Notes: a model not told the origin generated them from the letters alone. 64,000 nucleotides of DNA from Gordionus sp. m RMFG-2023 (GCF_954871325.1 NC_088775.1:54351561-54415560); one strand, 5' to 3'. Positions 45,345 through 57,850 are shown, numbered from the stretch's first letter. Program-made: numbers and translations.

Positions 45345-46232
45345 AAATGTGTGAGATTGTTGAAGATAGCGAAATTTATATGGAAAATGATAAAAATATA
45401 GATTATTCTTTCCCATAATTCAAATAATACTTTAATCTTGAAGAAAAATTTACTACTGGATATCGTTTCGATGCAAGAAAATTTTGCCAACCACTGGTAA
45501 TACATGCTAAATGGCATTGAGAAAAGGTCAAAACTTTATTTTTATTATCTATTATACAATTATATAAAATGAATGATTTATTGCTTGATTAGCCATAATT
45601 TAAATTGGCTTAATTTACAACACAATCTATAATATTAATATATAGTATTAATATAAAATTCAAAATTAATATATTAATAATTACCTTGTGTATAATAATT
45701 ATATTTTTAAAATCTTTATTTACCATAATTTAATGCTATTTTAATATTTTTTTATAAATGTTAAATCTCAGATAAATTTAAATTTTGAAAATTAAAAAGG
45801 TATTCTTCTTATTTTATAATTAATACAATCGCTTTATATAAATTAGATTTCCAGATCGTATGATAATGATAATGTAATAGCTGCTATCGTTCATCCTAGT
45901 TTCAAATTAAATTGCCCATACATTAATTTGACTGAATCTAAGGGGCAACTTGATAGGCTGATGGCCCTGCCTAACCAAACCACGATACTAATACTATAGC
46001 AAGATCAAAACCGCGGCCTTCCATAGACAATTTTTTGGAAATAAATAATATATAAATTGAACCTCTAGATGCTTTGTTTAAATCTAAAAATACTCATTTA
46101 AATATCTTTGATAAGTTTTTTCATATAAAAAGTGTGCTTATTAAATTTAATACTGCGTTGACCTCAAGTGTTAGTGCTGAACGATTATTTAGTATGGTAA
46201 AGTTTATACTTTATGATCGTCGCTCTGGGGAC
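45345..46232 (+). pseudogene. hAT transposase relic of second-level element
   Basis: Readable pieces: EEKFTTGYRFDARKFCQPL, IAAIVHPSFKLNCPYINL, then FHIKSVLIKFNTAL and SSVSAERLFSMVKFILYDRR, the hAT dimerisation region with the conserved ERLFS. The coding stops at 46232 where the third element begins; the continuation on the far side was not recognised. Only about a third of a usual hAT transposase is present, so the element was already deleted or decayed. Confidence 0.7.
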
Positions 46233-49060
46233 AGGGTTGCCATGTCTCCCCCCATCAGCGGGAGACTCCAGCAATTTTTAGCTTTCACGCAGACATCTCT
46301 CTTCCGCAAAACTATCCGCAATATTTTTTAAAAGTATTTTAACGTTTTAAATATAAATAATAATTTTGAGAGACATTAATTAATTATTTTTATATTTAAA
46401 TAATATTAAATATTTATTCGAAAAACATGTCTAGTTTGTAAATTTCTTTCGATCCTTTTTTATTTTTATCCAATAATAAATCTTTCATTCATATAAATCA
46501 GTACAGAGGAGTATATTAACATCGATTGCAATACAAAATTATTCTCAAAAATAATAAATAATACAGATGCAACTACATTTGCGGAAATCGTATACATCTA
46601 TCATGTAGTTCAACATTCACAAACTATATCATCACAATGTGGGTCGAATCTTTCCCATGATATTTAACGACTCCATATAAGTGCAAACTTTACTTGTGGC
46701 AGAACAAAAAAGCTTTCTTTCTTTCTTTTTTTCTTTCTTTGAGCAAGGCTATGACAAGTGTTTTAGCATCTGAATCCTAGAGATCAATTCTAGACGATTT
46801 GAAAGATGGGCATCTATATGCAATTCTAACAGATGCATCTAATAAGGGAAATATTAAAACATTTCCCTCTATCCTTCGCTATTTCAACAAGAATAAGAAC
46901 ATTTTAATAAAACTGTTATTTTTTCCTCGGATAGTGAAAAATCCAACAATCTAGCTAGCCACATAATGGTAAATATAGATGATTTAGGGTTATCAATGAT
47001 TTTCCTGTCAGCTTTCTGTGCTGATAATGCCTTTGTAAATTTTGGCAAAAACCAAAGTTACCGAATTGGGGTAGCACAATAATGAATTTATACCAATTGC
47101 CTGTATATGCCATATACTACATAATTCCTGCAAGAAGGCAATGAATGTACTATCTGTGGATGTCGATATAATTGTGATGAAATGTTTTAACGAATTTAGT
47201 TCATCAACTAAAAGAGTTAATGAATTAAAAGAGTTGGTGAAGTGGTCTGACTTGAAATGGTGTGAGTTGTTGCGATATGTACCTATCAGGTGGTTATCAT
47301 TAATACCTGCCATAGATAGAATTTTGAAATTTTACAAACCCTTAAAAAAATACTTCTTAAATAAAGATTTTAAAAGCTGTCCAAAAATTTTGAAAAATTT
47401 TTCGAGTATGAAATGGCAGAAGCATATTTGGGATTCGTTTCACGTGTAGGAAATCTACTTCATGCAGTTAATATTTAGTTGCAATCAGAATATTTTATAA
47501 AAAAGATTCACAAAATCATGCTATAGCTCTGTTCAGTTATAAATTGATATATAATTTTATGGCGCTATTGCTAAAAATATAGTGAAATGTTCAAATAATA
47601 CTCTAATTAATACATTTTTAATGAAGCAGATATTTATATTAAGACAATTTTAGAATATTTACAATCAAAATTTGATTTTAATTACTCTATTTACAAATGT
47701 ATAAATATTATGACCTAACAGAAACCATCATAATTAATAAATATATTAAAAATACCGAAAGACTGATTTCTTGTTTGAGGAGATTGTAATTCTTTTTTTA
47801 TGATTCGCCAAAATACTTAAAGTTAGGTGGTATAAAAGCAGAGGAGAAATGAGTAGAATTTTTTCGTGATAACGATAAATCCCCATGCTTGGGAAAAATA
47901 TGCGAGTATGTCTTCTCCTTACCTCATTCTAATGCCTCATCCGAGCGCTTTTTTACTGATGAGGATTGCCTGGAAAAAGGAGAGAAATCGGATTGCTTTA
48001 ACAACATTAGAGGCCGAGCTAATGATTAAACAAATATATAATATGTCATGCCAGTAATTTTATAAATATCTCACTCAATATTGACGGTAAACATTTAATT
48101 CTATTATTTAAATTCAAATAAAATATAATTAAGTTTTAGCGATGGCGCCATAAAATTTATTGTCAATTTTTAACTGTAAAGATGAACACATCTGCAGCAT
48201 AATTTTGTGAATCTTTGTTAAGATTCTTCTGATTGCAACTACACATTAACAGTATGTAGTATATTTCCTACATGTGAAATCATTCCTAAATATAACTCTG
48301 CCATTCATTATTGAAAAAAAATTTCAAAATATTAGGACAGCTTTTATAATCTTTATTTAATAAATATTTTTTTAATGGTTTATAAAATTTTAAAATTCCG
48401 ATGGCGGGTATTAGGAACATATCGCAACCAACATTGTGCTGACACAATTTTGTAAATACAATCTGTTTTTACCAAATTCACTGAGGCATTATCAGATCAG
48501 AAAGCTGACATGCAATTTATTGTTAATCTCGAATCTGCTATATTTACCATTATATGGTTAGCTATGTCTTTGGAATTTTCACTATTTGAGAGGAAAAAAT
48601 TTAATAGTTTTATTGAAACCACCTCAATTTTGATGAAATGGCGGAGGATCAAGGGACCTTATTAGATCATCTGTTAGAATTGCATATGTATGCCCATTTT
48701 TCAAATCGTCAAGAATTGACCTCCTAGATTTAGGTCCTAAAACATTGATGATAGCCTTGCTCATTTTTGTTCTACAAGTATAGTTTTCATTTATATTAGA
48801 GTCGTTAAATATTATGGGAAAACATTGTGATGATAAGTATCCTTGTGAATGTTGTACTACAAGATAAGTGATTACAATTGCCGCAACTGTAGTTTCATCT
48901 GTATTATTTCTTATTTTTGGAGTACCTTATTATGTATTTAAAGTGATGCGTGATAATTAAGCGCCTATCCCTATAATGTTATAAACACACGGTAAATTTA
49001 CAATTGCGGTCGTTTAGCGGGACATTCGCATAAAATATATTTTTAATTGTAAAATTAAAA
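46233..49060 (+). mobile_element. Third-level hAT element with inverted partial copy (copy B)
   Basis: It begins CAGGGTTGCCATGTCTCCCC within the ERLFS region of the second hAT. A transposase relic runs forward to about 48.12 kb and is followed by an inverted copy of its own 5' half to about 48.9 kb. It is the reverse complement of copy A (38510-41174) over its whole shared length. The right limit is unclear: GCGGTCGTTTAGCGGGAC near 49010 resembles the other terminus, but no 8-bp duplication of TCTGGGGA was found. Confidence 0.7.
46740..48057 (+). pseudogene. hAT transposase relic in copy B
   Basis: Longest piece 47141-47449: SVDVDIIVMKCFNEF, NELKELVKWSDLKWCELL, RYVPIRWLSLIPAIDRILKF and YKPLKKYFLNKD, typical of the hAT clade also known as ZNF862/KIAA1586-like. 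The end (47866-48057) reads RIAWKKERNRIALTTLEAEL and MSCQEFYK-like residues, the dimerisation region. Several stops separate the pieces. Confidence 0.7.
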
Positions 49061-49771
49061 TCTTTTTTTTTAATAAAATTATATCTTGTTTACATTCTTT
49101 TATATTTAAAAAAGATCATTGTTTTTTTTTTATAAATTAATATATTTTAATAAATCAAGATGCTATTTTATTTTGAAAAATAGTTACCGACTTTGTATTT
49201 ATATAAACTAAATAAAAAATAATAGGCGGATAATTAAGTCAATTCAAAATCCCGGCCGGCCCGCAAAAAATCTTTTTTAGCAATTTGTATATTTCTACCA
49301 CAATTTTTATATTTCTCCCGAATAATACCAAATTTCTCCCGCAATTTGAATATATAAGTAACAAATTATTGTCATGTTTTTATACCAATATTTTATCTAT
49401 GGAAATGTAAAAAAACATTTTAAAAAAAAATTAAAATAGCGTAAAAAGTCTCATTTGAAAATGATAGCGGTAGCGATAGCGCGCTACTTTTAAAAGTAGC
49501 GTTTAACAACACTGTCATAACCATATCTTCTATAATATATTATTATAATTTAGTTGATTATTCTCAATGACTTTATAATAATACTATCGAATAATTTCAA
49601 TAGTAATATAATATCCTACAAACATCAAAATCAGAAAAAAATAAATATTAATGGTATTTACTTGATATAAAGTCACTTTTAAGTCTTTTGAACGTATAAT
49701 CTAAAATAAATTTGCTATGGGAGGGGTCCAAACCCGAAAACCACCCCCGTAGATACGCCACTGAAGCGCAT

Positions 49772-50265
49772 TAATGGCTAAATTTTACATATTTATGATG
49801 AGGTTGGAAGTAGCTGTTTCAACCCAAAATGTAATTAACTTGGACGCTCAATTGGAGCTAGCAACGTCCACGCCCATATTGAGATATGAGTAGTCCGTTT
49901 TCGTAAAAAGTTATCAAGGAGCGGATTCTCCCCAAAGCTGGATAATAGAGCAATTGAAGATAATGGAGGGCGATACTTCATCAATAGATTCATTTACCTA
50001 GCTAATAGATACATGCTTTTTATCAATCGATTAGAAAGTGCAGGGGTCATTCAAGTCGCCCCCGCCCAATTCTGCTCACCCCTCTCTTCATCCCTAAAGC
50101 GAATGGGATCTCCAAGAGTGACCTCGGACTTTTTAATTATACCCCTTTCGGTCAGGGCATTTTATGCAACAAAGATCGATACGATCAGCATTCTATACGA
50201 AACCACAGTTTCGAGGAAATGTTTTGCTTATCGGGTCCACCAAATACATATACAGAAAGCTTTTA
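49772..50265 (+). pseudogene. Old LTR-retroelement reverse-transcriptase fragment
   Basis: A G+C-richer island with a reverse-transcriptase-like segment (QFCSPL, GSPRVTSDF and a following ID). Before the hAT nest inserted, it was contiguous with similar sequence left of 44834. A broken fossil with several breaks; family probably Ty3/Gypsy-like, not certain. Confidence 0.4.
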
Positions 50266-50268
50266 TAG

Positions 50269-50472
50269 TTAAAACAATTGGTGTCTTTATTTTAAATTCT
50301 TATCTATATTTAGATTTTATAATTATGTAAATTAACTTCTAATATTATGCAATTAGATTGACCTCAATAATATAATATTAAATATAGGAAAGTTATAATA
50401 TTGTATGACAAATATAATATTCAAATAGCGTTGAATATAACCTTATAAAATATAATATCTTATTTCCCAACA
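50269..50472 (-). repeat. LTR-like repeat, 3' side
   Basis: Minus strand begins TGTTGGGAAATAAGATATTA and runs to a CTATAAAA end. Matches 58335-58527 over about 190 bases. Confidence 0.65.
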
Positions 50473-50766
50473 AGTTAAAGTTCATCTATTAATCTTTTTG
50501 TTTGCTTTAGTTCCCTCGTTGTATATCGGTTTTGAAATTCTTCTTGACTTGGTTTTATTTTATCTTCTTCTAACTTTATATTGTCATATATTTTTATTGA
50601 TTCGTGTTCAATTACTTCTTTCCTTTTGATGTTTTTGACATCCAATACAGCTGTTAACTAGTTTTTGACATTTCTTTTTTTTTCTCTCTTTAGCTTTTAC
50701 CTTTTCTGGTGGTAATCTCCTTCAACATCTCTCTCCACTTTATGTTATTAATACAATCTCTTTTAT

Positions 50767-51207
50767 CTAATTTATACTTCTTATATTGGCTCTAACTTTA
50801 TGGCCCCATTGAAGTTTTGGCCTTCCTCTTTTACGTTTGCCCATCACTTCCAAACTCTTAACTTTATTTCCTATGTAGTTCATAGGCTTTCTCATTGTGT
50901 GCCCATACCACCTAAGTCTGTTTACCATTAACTTAGTCTTAATGGGCACTACCTTTAAACTACTTAGTATTCTTGTACTGCGCACTTTATCCTTTCTTGT
51001 TACCCCAGCAATCATCCTCAGCATTCTCATCTCCATGGTTTGTAGACTTCTCTCGTCTGATTCTTTGGTTGGCCATGTTTCCGAACTATATAGAATAGTT
51101 TGTTGTATTATAGAACTGTAAATTTTTCCCTTTAATTTGTGTGGGATTCTTTTATCAAATAGCACTCCAGATAAAGATCTCCACTTTAGCCACCCTTGAT
51201 TAATCAT
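50767..51207 (-). pseudogene. RTE LINE C-terminal region
   Basis: Reads MINQGWLKWRSLSGVLFDKR, YSSETWPTKESDE, MRMLRMIAGVTRKDKV, VNRLRWYGHTMRKPM and MGKRKRGRPKLQWGHKVRA, the conserved tail of RTE proteins, separated from the RT frame by about 150 bases with stops. Confidence 0.8.
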
Positions 51208-51356
51208 ACTCTTTATCTCTTTTTCTATTGTGCCGTTTGTTTGTATAGTGGAGCCCTAATATTTGCAGCTTTCAATTGCCGATATCTACCATTCATTTAT
51301 ATCAATACTCTTTGTTTCATCTCCTCCTATCACCATATACTCCGTCTTTTCTCTAT

Positions 51357-52532
51357 TTACTTATTTATCCAACTCACTAGTCTTTCTTTCATTTCATCCT
51401 TAGATTCGGCAAGTATCACAATATCATCTGCAAATATCATATTCCACGGGACTGTTTGAGGTATAGACTGTGCTAATACATCTATTACTGTAATGAAGAG
51501 AAGTGGGCTGAGAGCCGACCCTTGATGAACTCCTTCGGCTATTGTGAAACCTGCTGAAGTACCTGTTGTGCTACGGACCATTGTTGTATGGCCCATATAC
51601 ATATCCTGTATTATTTTTATATATTTTTCCGGAACATTTTTGTGGCGTAGCGCCCACCAGATAAGTTTTCTTGGGATTCTATCAAAGGCCTTTTCTAGAT
51701 CGAGAAAGACCATGTGTAGCTTTTTGTTCTTTTCCCTGTATTTTTCACTCATTTGCCTAATTGCGTGGATAGCATCGGTTGTTGATCTTCCAGGCATAAA
51801 GCCAAACTGAGTCTCTCCTATTTCGATTATATCTCTTAATCTTTTTTCTATTATTTTTTCGTATAGTTTTAGACAGTGTGACAGTAGTTTTATGTCCCTG
51901 TAATTTTGACAATTATGTGGATCCGCTTTATTTTTGAAGATAGGAACTAGATAGCTCTGCCTCCATTTTTGGGGAACCTCTTCATTTCCAAGTATCTTAT
52001 TGTATAGATTTGTGAGGAGATGTATTCCATCATCTCCTAGTGCTTTAAGGCTTTCTATTGGAATATCGTCTGGACCCCTAGCTTTGTTGTTTTTCATATG
52101 CTTGAGGCATGTGATTATTTCTTGTTGTGTTATAGGTTGTACAAGGTTTTGACAAGGGGAGTGTTCGTCTAGATGCAGTATGTGCGGATTAAAGTTGAGA
52201 AGCTCCTGAAAATATTCTCTCCATCTACTCATTATTTCTTTTTCCTTTATTATCAATTTCCCATCTTTATTTTTGATTACTTTCGGAGCTCCGTTTATAT
52301 CCCTAGAGTTCTTTTCTCGCTGTTTGGCTAATCTGTATATTTTATTTTGCCCTTCTTTGGTATGTAGATCTTCGTACATCTCATCGTATGCCATAGATTT
52401 GGCTCTAGCCAGCGTCTTTGTAGCTAATCTCTTGGATTTTTTTGTATCTTGTCTTGTCATCTGCGTTTTTGGATTTGTACCATATTTTATAAAGGGCTTT
52501 TTTCTCCTGTATAGTGGTTTGTACCTCTTCAT
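51357..52532 (-). pseudogene. RTE LINE reverse transcriptase, long open part
   Basis: 391 codons without a stop: NKARGPDDIPIESL, QFGFMPGRSTTDAI, LDLEKAFDRIPRK, VHQGSALSPLLF and NMIFADDIVILAES, a full RT palm with both Asp sites. A frame change near 52405-52530 separates it from the upstream linker (GEDITAQHKLLVMDL) and a TAA follows at about 51357. More intact than copy 1. Confidence 0.85.
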
Positions 52533-53234
52533 TCCACCACCATAGTTCTTTGTATGATTTGTTTCCTCCTCTTGTCAAGCCTAGTGTCGATTTGGCAGTG
52601 TCTATTAATCTGGATGAAAGGTCTGTCCACATTTTTTCACTGACTTGTGAGGAATCTATTGTTTCAATGTTTGCATTGATTGCAAAGGCATCTGTCATTG
52701 TTTTTAATTTGGCCCATTTGATGCATGGTTCCAGTTTTATCTTGTTTTGAGTGAATTTATTTGAGATGTGTAAATCCATGACTAGTAGCTTGTGTTGTGC
52801 GGTGATATCTTCTCCTGACATATCTATATTATAATTTTCCGATATCCTCACTACGTCATCTCATCGCTACATCATGTCATCGGTACATTTATTTATTTTT
52901 ATTTATTTTTTTTTATTTTTTTTGTAGGAATAAAATATTTTGAGAAAATCTGTTTGACAGTTGTAATATTGGAAGAAATTATAGTTTGGTAACAGATCAT
53001 TAATGATTATAAATTATTCCTATGTCTTTCAGAAAAATCAAGAATCAGGCAAATTTTTTTATTTAAAGATTCCATAATAACCTTACAACTCCTTCCACTA
53101 TCATCACAAATCCATGTCAGACAATCTTTCAAATGAACCTTTAAAAAATTCCCAATTACAATATCAAAAATTATATTTCCAGTTTTAAACAAGATATTGT
53201 TAGCAGCAAATGTACCTCCTAAAATCTGTAAATC

Positions 53235-53700
53235 AACCATCATTAAATACCTTTCCCTAAATCACCAAATGGTTATAGAGGTATAACCCTTTCATCATTA
53301 ATTTATAAAATACTTAATATTTAACCTAAAATAATACCAATAATAACATTACATCTTTCCATAAAGGAAGAAATACAATTGAATTGATCATAGCCTTAAA
53401 AATCAAATTAGAAAAGGCAACATTTCATAAATTTAACCTATATATCATGATTATTGACATTTCAAAAGCTTTTGACTCAATATGTAATCACTGAAATATT
53501 CTTTTTATATGTAAAATCAACACACATATAATCAAAATTATATATATTTATATGAAAATAGTTTCATTAACATCAAAACAGTACATAAAATTCACCTTTT
53601 TAAACAAAAATGTGGTATAAAACAAAGATGTGCCTCACCCCTCATTAGATATGTATACTATAATAATAAAGATACCAGACAATGGGTTTAAATTTCCAAA
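53235..53700 (+). pseudogene. LINE reverse-transcriptase fragment of another family
   Basis: The plus strand reads IPFPKSPNGYRGITLSSLIY, then a gap with stops, GRNTIELIIALKIKLEKA, FNLYIMIIDISKAFDSI (first catalytic Asp) and KQRCASPLI. Order and spacing are those of an RT domain, but it is not close to the RTE or the restriction-like-endonuclease LINEs here. Several stops. Confidence 0.6.
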
Positions 53701-54080
53701 CAGTGGGTATTAATCCACTACACTATATGCTCTCTAAAGGGTATTAATAATAGCTGACACCTCTACAGGTTTTATTTCAATAAAAATAATAATAAGTTCT
53801 ATTTATTCTTTCCAATTTTCTTTTCCCTTTCACTGTTCCTTTTCTACCTTTTTTCTTTACCTTTCAATTTTTATAGGGTTATTAAAATGCTGATTTGGGT
53901 CAATTTATAAAAATGACCCTATTATTATTTTAGACAAAATAATATTATATAAGCCTCGATATTTGGTAAAATATGGGTCCAAACATTTTTGCCATCTATG
54001 AACAAAATCTTCAGTCTTACATATTAATTTGGCTAAAATGGGTTGTTTTTAAAAATCGACATAAATCAGACTTTTTAACA

Positions 54081-54350
54081 ATCATACCTTCATCCCTCCC
54101 CCATTTCTTTTCATTATTCCCTTTTTCTTTATTTATTCTTTTTCCCTCCCCTTTCCTTTACTTTTTTCTTTTTCTTTCCCTTGCCTTTCCATTTTCTTTC
54201 TCTTTATCTTTATATTTCCATTTTCTTTTTTTTACCTTACTCTCCCTGCTCCTTTCCAGATTTTCTTTCCTTTCCCATTTTTTTCCCATCTTATTTTTCT
54301 TTCCTTTCCCTTTTCCTTGCTGTTTCTTTTCCTTACCCTTTCTTTTCAAA
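54081..54350. repeat. Long polypyrimidine tract
   Basis: About 270 bases almost wholly of C and T, in words such as TTTCCTTTCCC and TTTTCTTTTTC, on the plus strand. The open frames here (plus-strand Phe/Leu/Ser-rich, minus-strand Lys/Glu/Arg-rich) come from this composition and are not credible genes. A shorter tract lies at 53800-53870. Confidence 0.85.
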
Positions 54351-54719
54351 AAAAAGTCCAAATTCAAAAAGGAAAATCGTTATTTTTTTAAATATTTAAA
54401 TTTATATTCTCAAGAATTCTACATAGAAAATTGCCAAAATGGTTCTCCAAACAATACATCTTAATTCGCATATATACTTATTATTTTGCATATAGTAAAT
54501 AGTAATTTATATTTCTCATTGTTCCTGCTCAATAAATTAGCTATTGAAAATATACTTATTTATATTATGGCAATACATAAATTAATAATATTTTCTTAAT
54601 ATCTATTCTTAACCCCATACTCATATTATATTTTGTGTTCCTTCACCATTTGTTTTATTCATGGGAATTTCTGATTCCGAGCCATTTGTAATTCTCAGGC
54701 TACACTTCCTTAGGCCGAA

Positions 54720-55200
54720 GGCAGGGCTATGATAAATTAATTCGAAATTTAACTATCTCCAAGTTTGGGAAAAAATTTTCAAAATTATTAAGGGATTGGC
54801 TGGGCTAGGAAAATATTCCTCAAAATTAATATAGGCTTGGGAAAATTTTTTTAAAATTATTATGGGTTGGACCAGGTTTGATAAAAAATTTCAAAATCAT
54901 AATGGGTTGGGCTGAGCTTGGGAAAAATCAAAATTATTAAGCTCTTGGATGCTTGGAAATTTTTTTATATATAATATGGGCCATACATTGGCCTAAAAAA
55001 ATTTTTGTAGGCCTGGGTGGGGCTTGATCAAAAAAAGGATTATGACGATCTCTGATTAATGCATTATGATTTTTTAAAGATTTTATTTTAGTTTTGAACT
55101 ACCAATTATTATGGTCTTAAACCGGGTTTGGGGAAATTTTTTTCAAAATTATTGTTGGCTGGACCTTGCTTTGGATTTTTTAATATTAAATATTAGCCAT
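54720..55200. repeat. Iterated ~40-bp GGGCTTGGG repeats, hAT-like subterminal
   Basis: About eight irregular units, each with a GGGTTGGGCTGAGCTTGG-type core followed by AAAATTTTTCAAAATTATTA. Words match those inside the ends of the hAT at 41641-42623. Probably an old element of that family without recognisable ends. Confidence 0.5.
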
Positions 55201-55399
55201 AGGTAATCAATAATATTTTAACAAAGAATTTTGATATGGGTCTCAAGTAAGAGTTAATTAAATATATTTTTAATCAAAAATTAGTATTCATTTAGTATTC
55301 ATGGCTTGAACTTGGCCTATCTTATGGGGGGAGGGGGGAGGGGTAAAAATATAAAAATTGGATATGATTTTTAAATAAAAGGTAACATCAATTTTAAGG

Positions 55400-57350
55400 G
55401 AGCGAATAAAATTCTCATTCGCCGTCATTTTTGACAGGTCATCTACTAGTTTATCTAATTGTTCTCACCATATATGAAGTCTTGTAATAAATTTGATGTA
55501 ATACCCGGATGTCCCGTATGCAATATATGTAAAACTCTTTTTTGAAGTTAGCACGGAATGATTAATCTGCCATTCCAAGATAAAATACTGTCATCATTTT
55601 CTATTTCATCTATTCTTGTTCTAAAAGCTTGTAATTCTGGTGGTTGATTTTGTATATTTGTACCATTTATTAATATCTTTCTCAACTTAAAATAGGATTT
55701 TTGCTATTTCATCTCTATGTTCTTTTCTAGATAGAGTTAATATGTCATAAGTAAGATTTCTTATATATTTCACTGTTTTATTTCACTTGTTATTCTATCA
55801 TCATTTTTCTCTATTGGATTTCGCGATAAAGCATCTTCAATTATATTATTGGGGCCATTCTTGTACATTATATCTTAATCATATGCAGATAATTTATCAG
55901 CCCAACATAATAATCCTTGGTTTTTTAATAAACTTTAGCTTCTTTGTTTATTGTAGAATAATTTTTTACAGTGTCTTGTAAATTTCTCGAGGTGTAAGCT
56001 ATTGGAGATTTGTTTTCATTATCAAATTTCTGCAGGAGTACAGCTCCAAATCTTTGGTTAGATGCATCTATTTCTAAAATTAACTCGAGGTCTGGTTTAT
56101 AAAACTGTATAATATTTTGTTCTATTACTATTCCTCTTGCTCTTTCAAATAATTTAGTCCAATTCCATTTGACATTTTTACTAGTTTTACTATGTAATTC
56201 AGCTATAATTTTATATAAGTTTAGTATGCACCGTGAAAAATAGTTTAATATACCTAAAAATGATTTTATGTCATGTCTATCTTTTGTAGTTGGATATTTT
56301 TGTATTGCTATTTTTTTCATTTTATCTGGGTGTATTTAGGATACTTTTTCTTTCATAAAGTTTATTTTGCGTTTTGACTTTTAATCCCGCATTTTGTAAT
56401 TTATTCTCTATATGTTCTGGATCATTTTTTCCTGTGATTATTACATCATCTAAATAACCTGCTGTATCTTTACAGTCAGCCAGTAAATCGCCCATATATA
56501 GTTGAAATATTATTGGTACTGTAGCTATACCAAAATGTAATCGTAAATAGCAGTAGTATCCATTTGATGTTACCATTGTTAATAATTCTTGCTATTCTTC
56601 GTCAATACTCATATATAGATATGCGTCTTTTAGATATAGTGTTGTATACTTATTTCCATTATCGATCTTTGCGATTAATTCTTCAAACAATGGTAGAATG
56701 TGATAGTCTTTTAGTAAAAATTTATTATATGTTACTTTGAAATCTCCACATAATCGTAGTTCCCCTGAAGTTTTACGTACCACTACCATAGGAGTACTCC
56801 AGGTTACTCTTGTTGTTGAAGGATCTATTTTCTTTATTATGTTATTTTCTTCCGAACGTTTCAGTTCATTTTGAATTTCTACTTATAAAGGCCACGGTAC
56901 TCTTCTTGCTGGTAGTGCAATTGGTTTTGTATTTTCTTCCAATTGTAGTTTAACTGGTTCGACATTTTTTATTAATCCTAATTTATTATCAAACACCATA
57001 GTAAATTCTTTATATAGTTTGTCAATATTCATGTTACTCTTATCATTATTATTATATTTTTTGTTGATCATATTGATTTTTACATTTGTTGGTAGTCCAT
57101 GGAAATCCAAAGAATGCTGTATCATTTGTTTTTGTAATTAATAACGGAAGCCATTTTATTTTATCTCTATATGCACTTTTACATAAACTTCTCCCAAAAT
57201 TCTTATTGTATTGTTTCCATATGTAGTTGGAGCTCTAGCCATTCTAAGTTTTGGCCTCCCAATTTTATTCCATATCGTGGCATTAATGATGGTTACCACT
57301 GAACCTGTATCATATTCCATTTTAATTTGGTGGTTATTTATTAATACCAT
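55400..57350 (-). pseudogene. Gypsy-like pol fossil (protease, RT, RNase H parts)
   Basis: In minus-strand order there are protease-like sequence (near 57.2-57.3 kb), reverse-transcriptase parts (57.1-56.3 kb) and RNase H parts (56.3-55.9 kb), then the beginning of the region that leads to integrase, after which similarity is lost. Belongs to the element between the LTR-like repeats. Broken in many places. Confidence 0.7.
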
Positions 57351-57355
57351 AATTG

Positions 57356-57850
57356 TTAGATTCTGACCATAATTGAGAAATCTGAATTTTCGTCGTTACT
57401 ATTGATTTGTACCGTAAACATTTTATCAGGGTTTACAACACACTGCAAAGAGGTTTGGTTTCTTACATTTGCTGCACGTTTTCCCATATGCTGGACAATT
57501 TCGAATAGTATGAAAACGATTACAAAAATAACAAGGTTTTCTTGTATTATCATTATTATTTGTGTAGTAGTTATTATACTTGCACTGGTTTTCTTTTTAA
57601 GTATGTTATTCTCAATTTGATAGTGTAGATCATCATTATCATTATACTGTCGATTATTATCATCATTTAGATTTAATCGTTTATTATTATCATTATATTT
57701 GATAGTCTCTTTGATTTTGTAAAACATTTTAGTAGAATTAAAGTCATTTCTATAACCTTGTTTAAGCTTAACGGTTAGTCTTCGTCTTTAGTATCTAGGC
57801 ATCTTAAACGTAGTTCTTTATCTAGTTGTGACATCTTTAGTCCAGCTAGC
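57356..57850 (-). pseudogene. Gypsy-like gag fossil with zinc knuckle
   Basis: An Asn-rich segment followed by a Cys-His zinc-knuckle signature, the nucleic-acid-binding end of a gag protein. Directly upstream of the protease part. Broken; the remaining gag towards 58.3 kb is only weakly recognisable. Confidence 0.55.

Larger units (their letters stand above)
44980..49514 (+). mobile_element. Second-level hAT element
   Basis: The ends TAGTGTTGTTAAAATAGCGC and, in reverse complement, CAGTGTTGTTAAACGCTAC are hAT TIRs. Flanks TTATAACC and TCATAACC (44972-44979, 49515-49522) agree at seven of eight bases. The left end has about four 35-base subterminal repeats and a broken transposase gene (45345-46232); the third element is inserted in that gene. 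Confidence 0.8.
44842..49763. mobile_element. Outer hAT element of a three-level nest
   Basis: AAGCGCAT stands directly outside both ends (44834-44841 and 49764-49771), a perfect 8-bp duplication. The ends CAGTGGCATAGCTAGG and, in reverse complement, CAGTGGCGTATCTACGG are hAT-type TIRs. Inside the left end is the G-rich/C-rich hairpin GGGGGCTTTGCCCC and repeats of CGGCCTTCGGCC. All else between the ends belongs to the nested elements, so its own sequence is only about 400 bases: a non-autonomous hAT. Confidence 0.85.
50672..52815 (-). mobile_element. RTE-type LINE copy 2, 5' truncated
   Basis: Closely similar to copy 1 (18.3-23.7 kb) but lacking most of the endonuclease. TGACAT on both sides (50666-50671 and 52816-52821) is a likely target duplication. 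It is inserted in the Gypsy-like element. It retains the uninterrupted site (AGTAGTTTAAAGGTAGTGCC at about 50960) where copy 1 carries its piggyBac. Confidence 0.85.

Noticed and set aside
54158-54367. Minus-strand Lys/Glu/Arg-rich open frame and plus-strand Phe/Leu-rich frames
   Set aside because: Produced by the polypyrimidine tract; no start context or domain.
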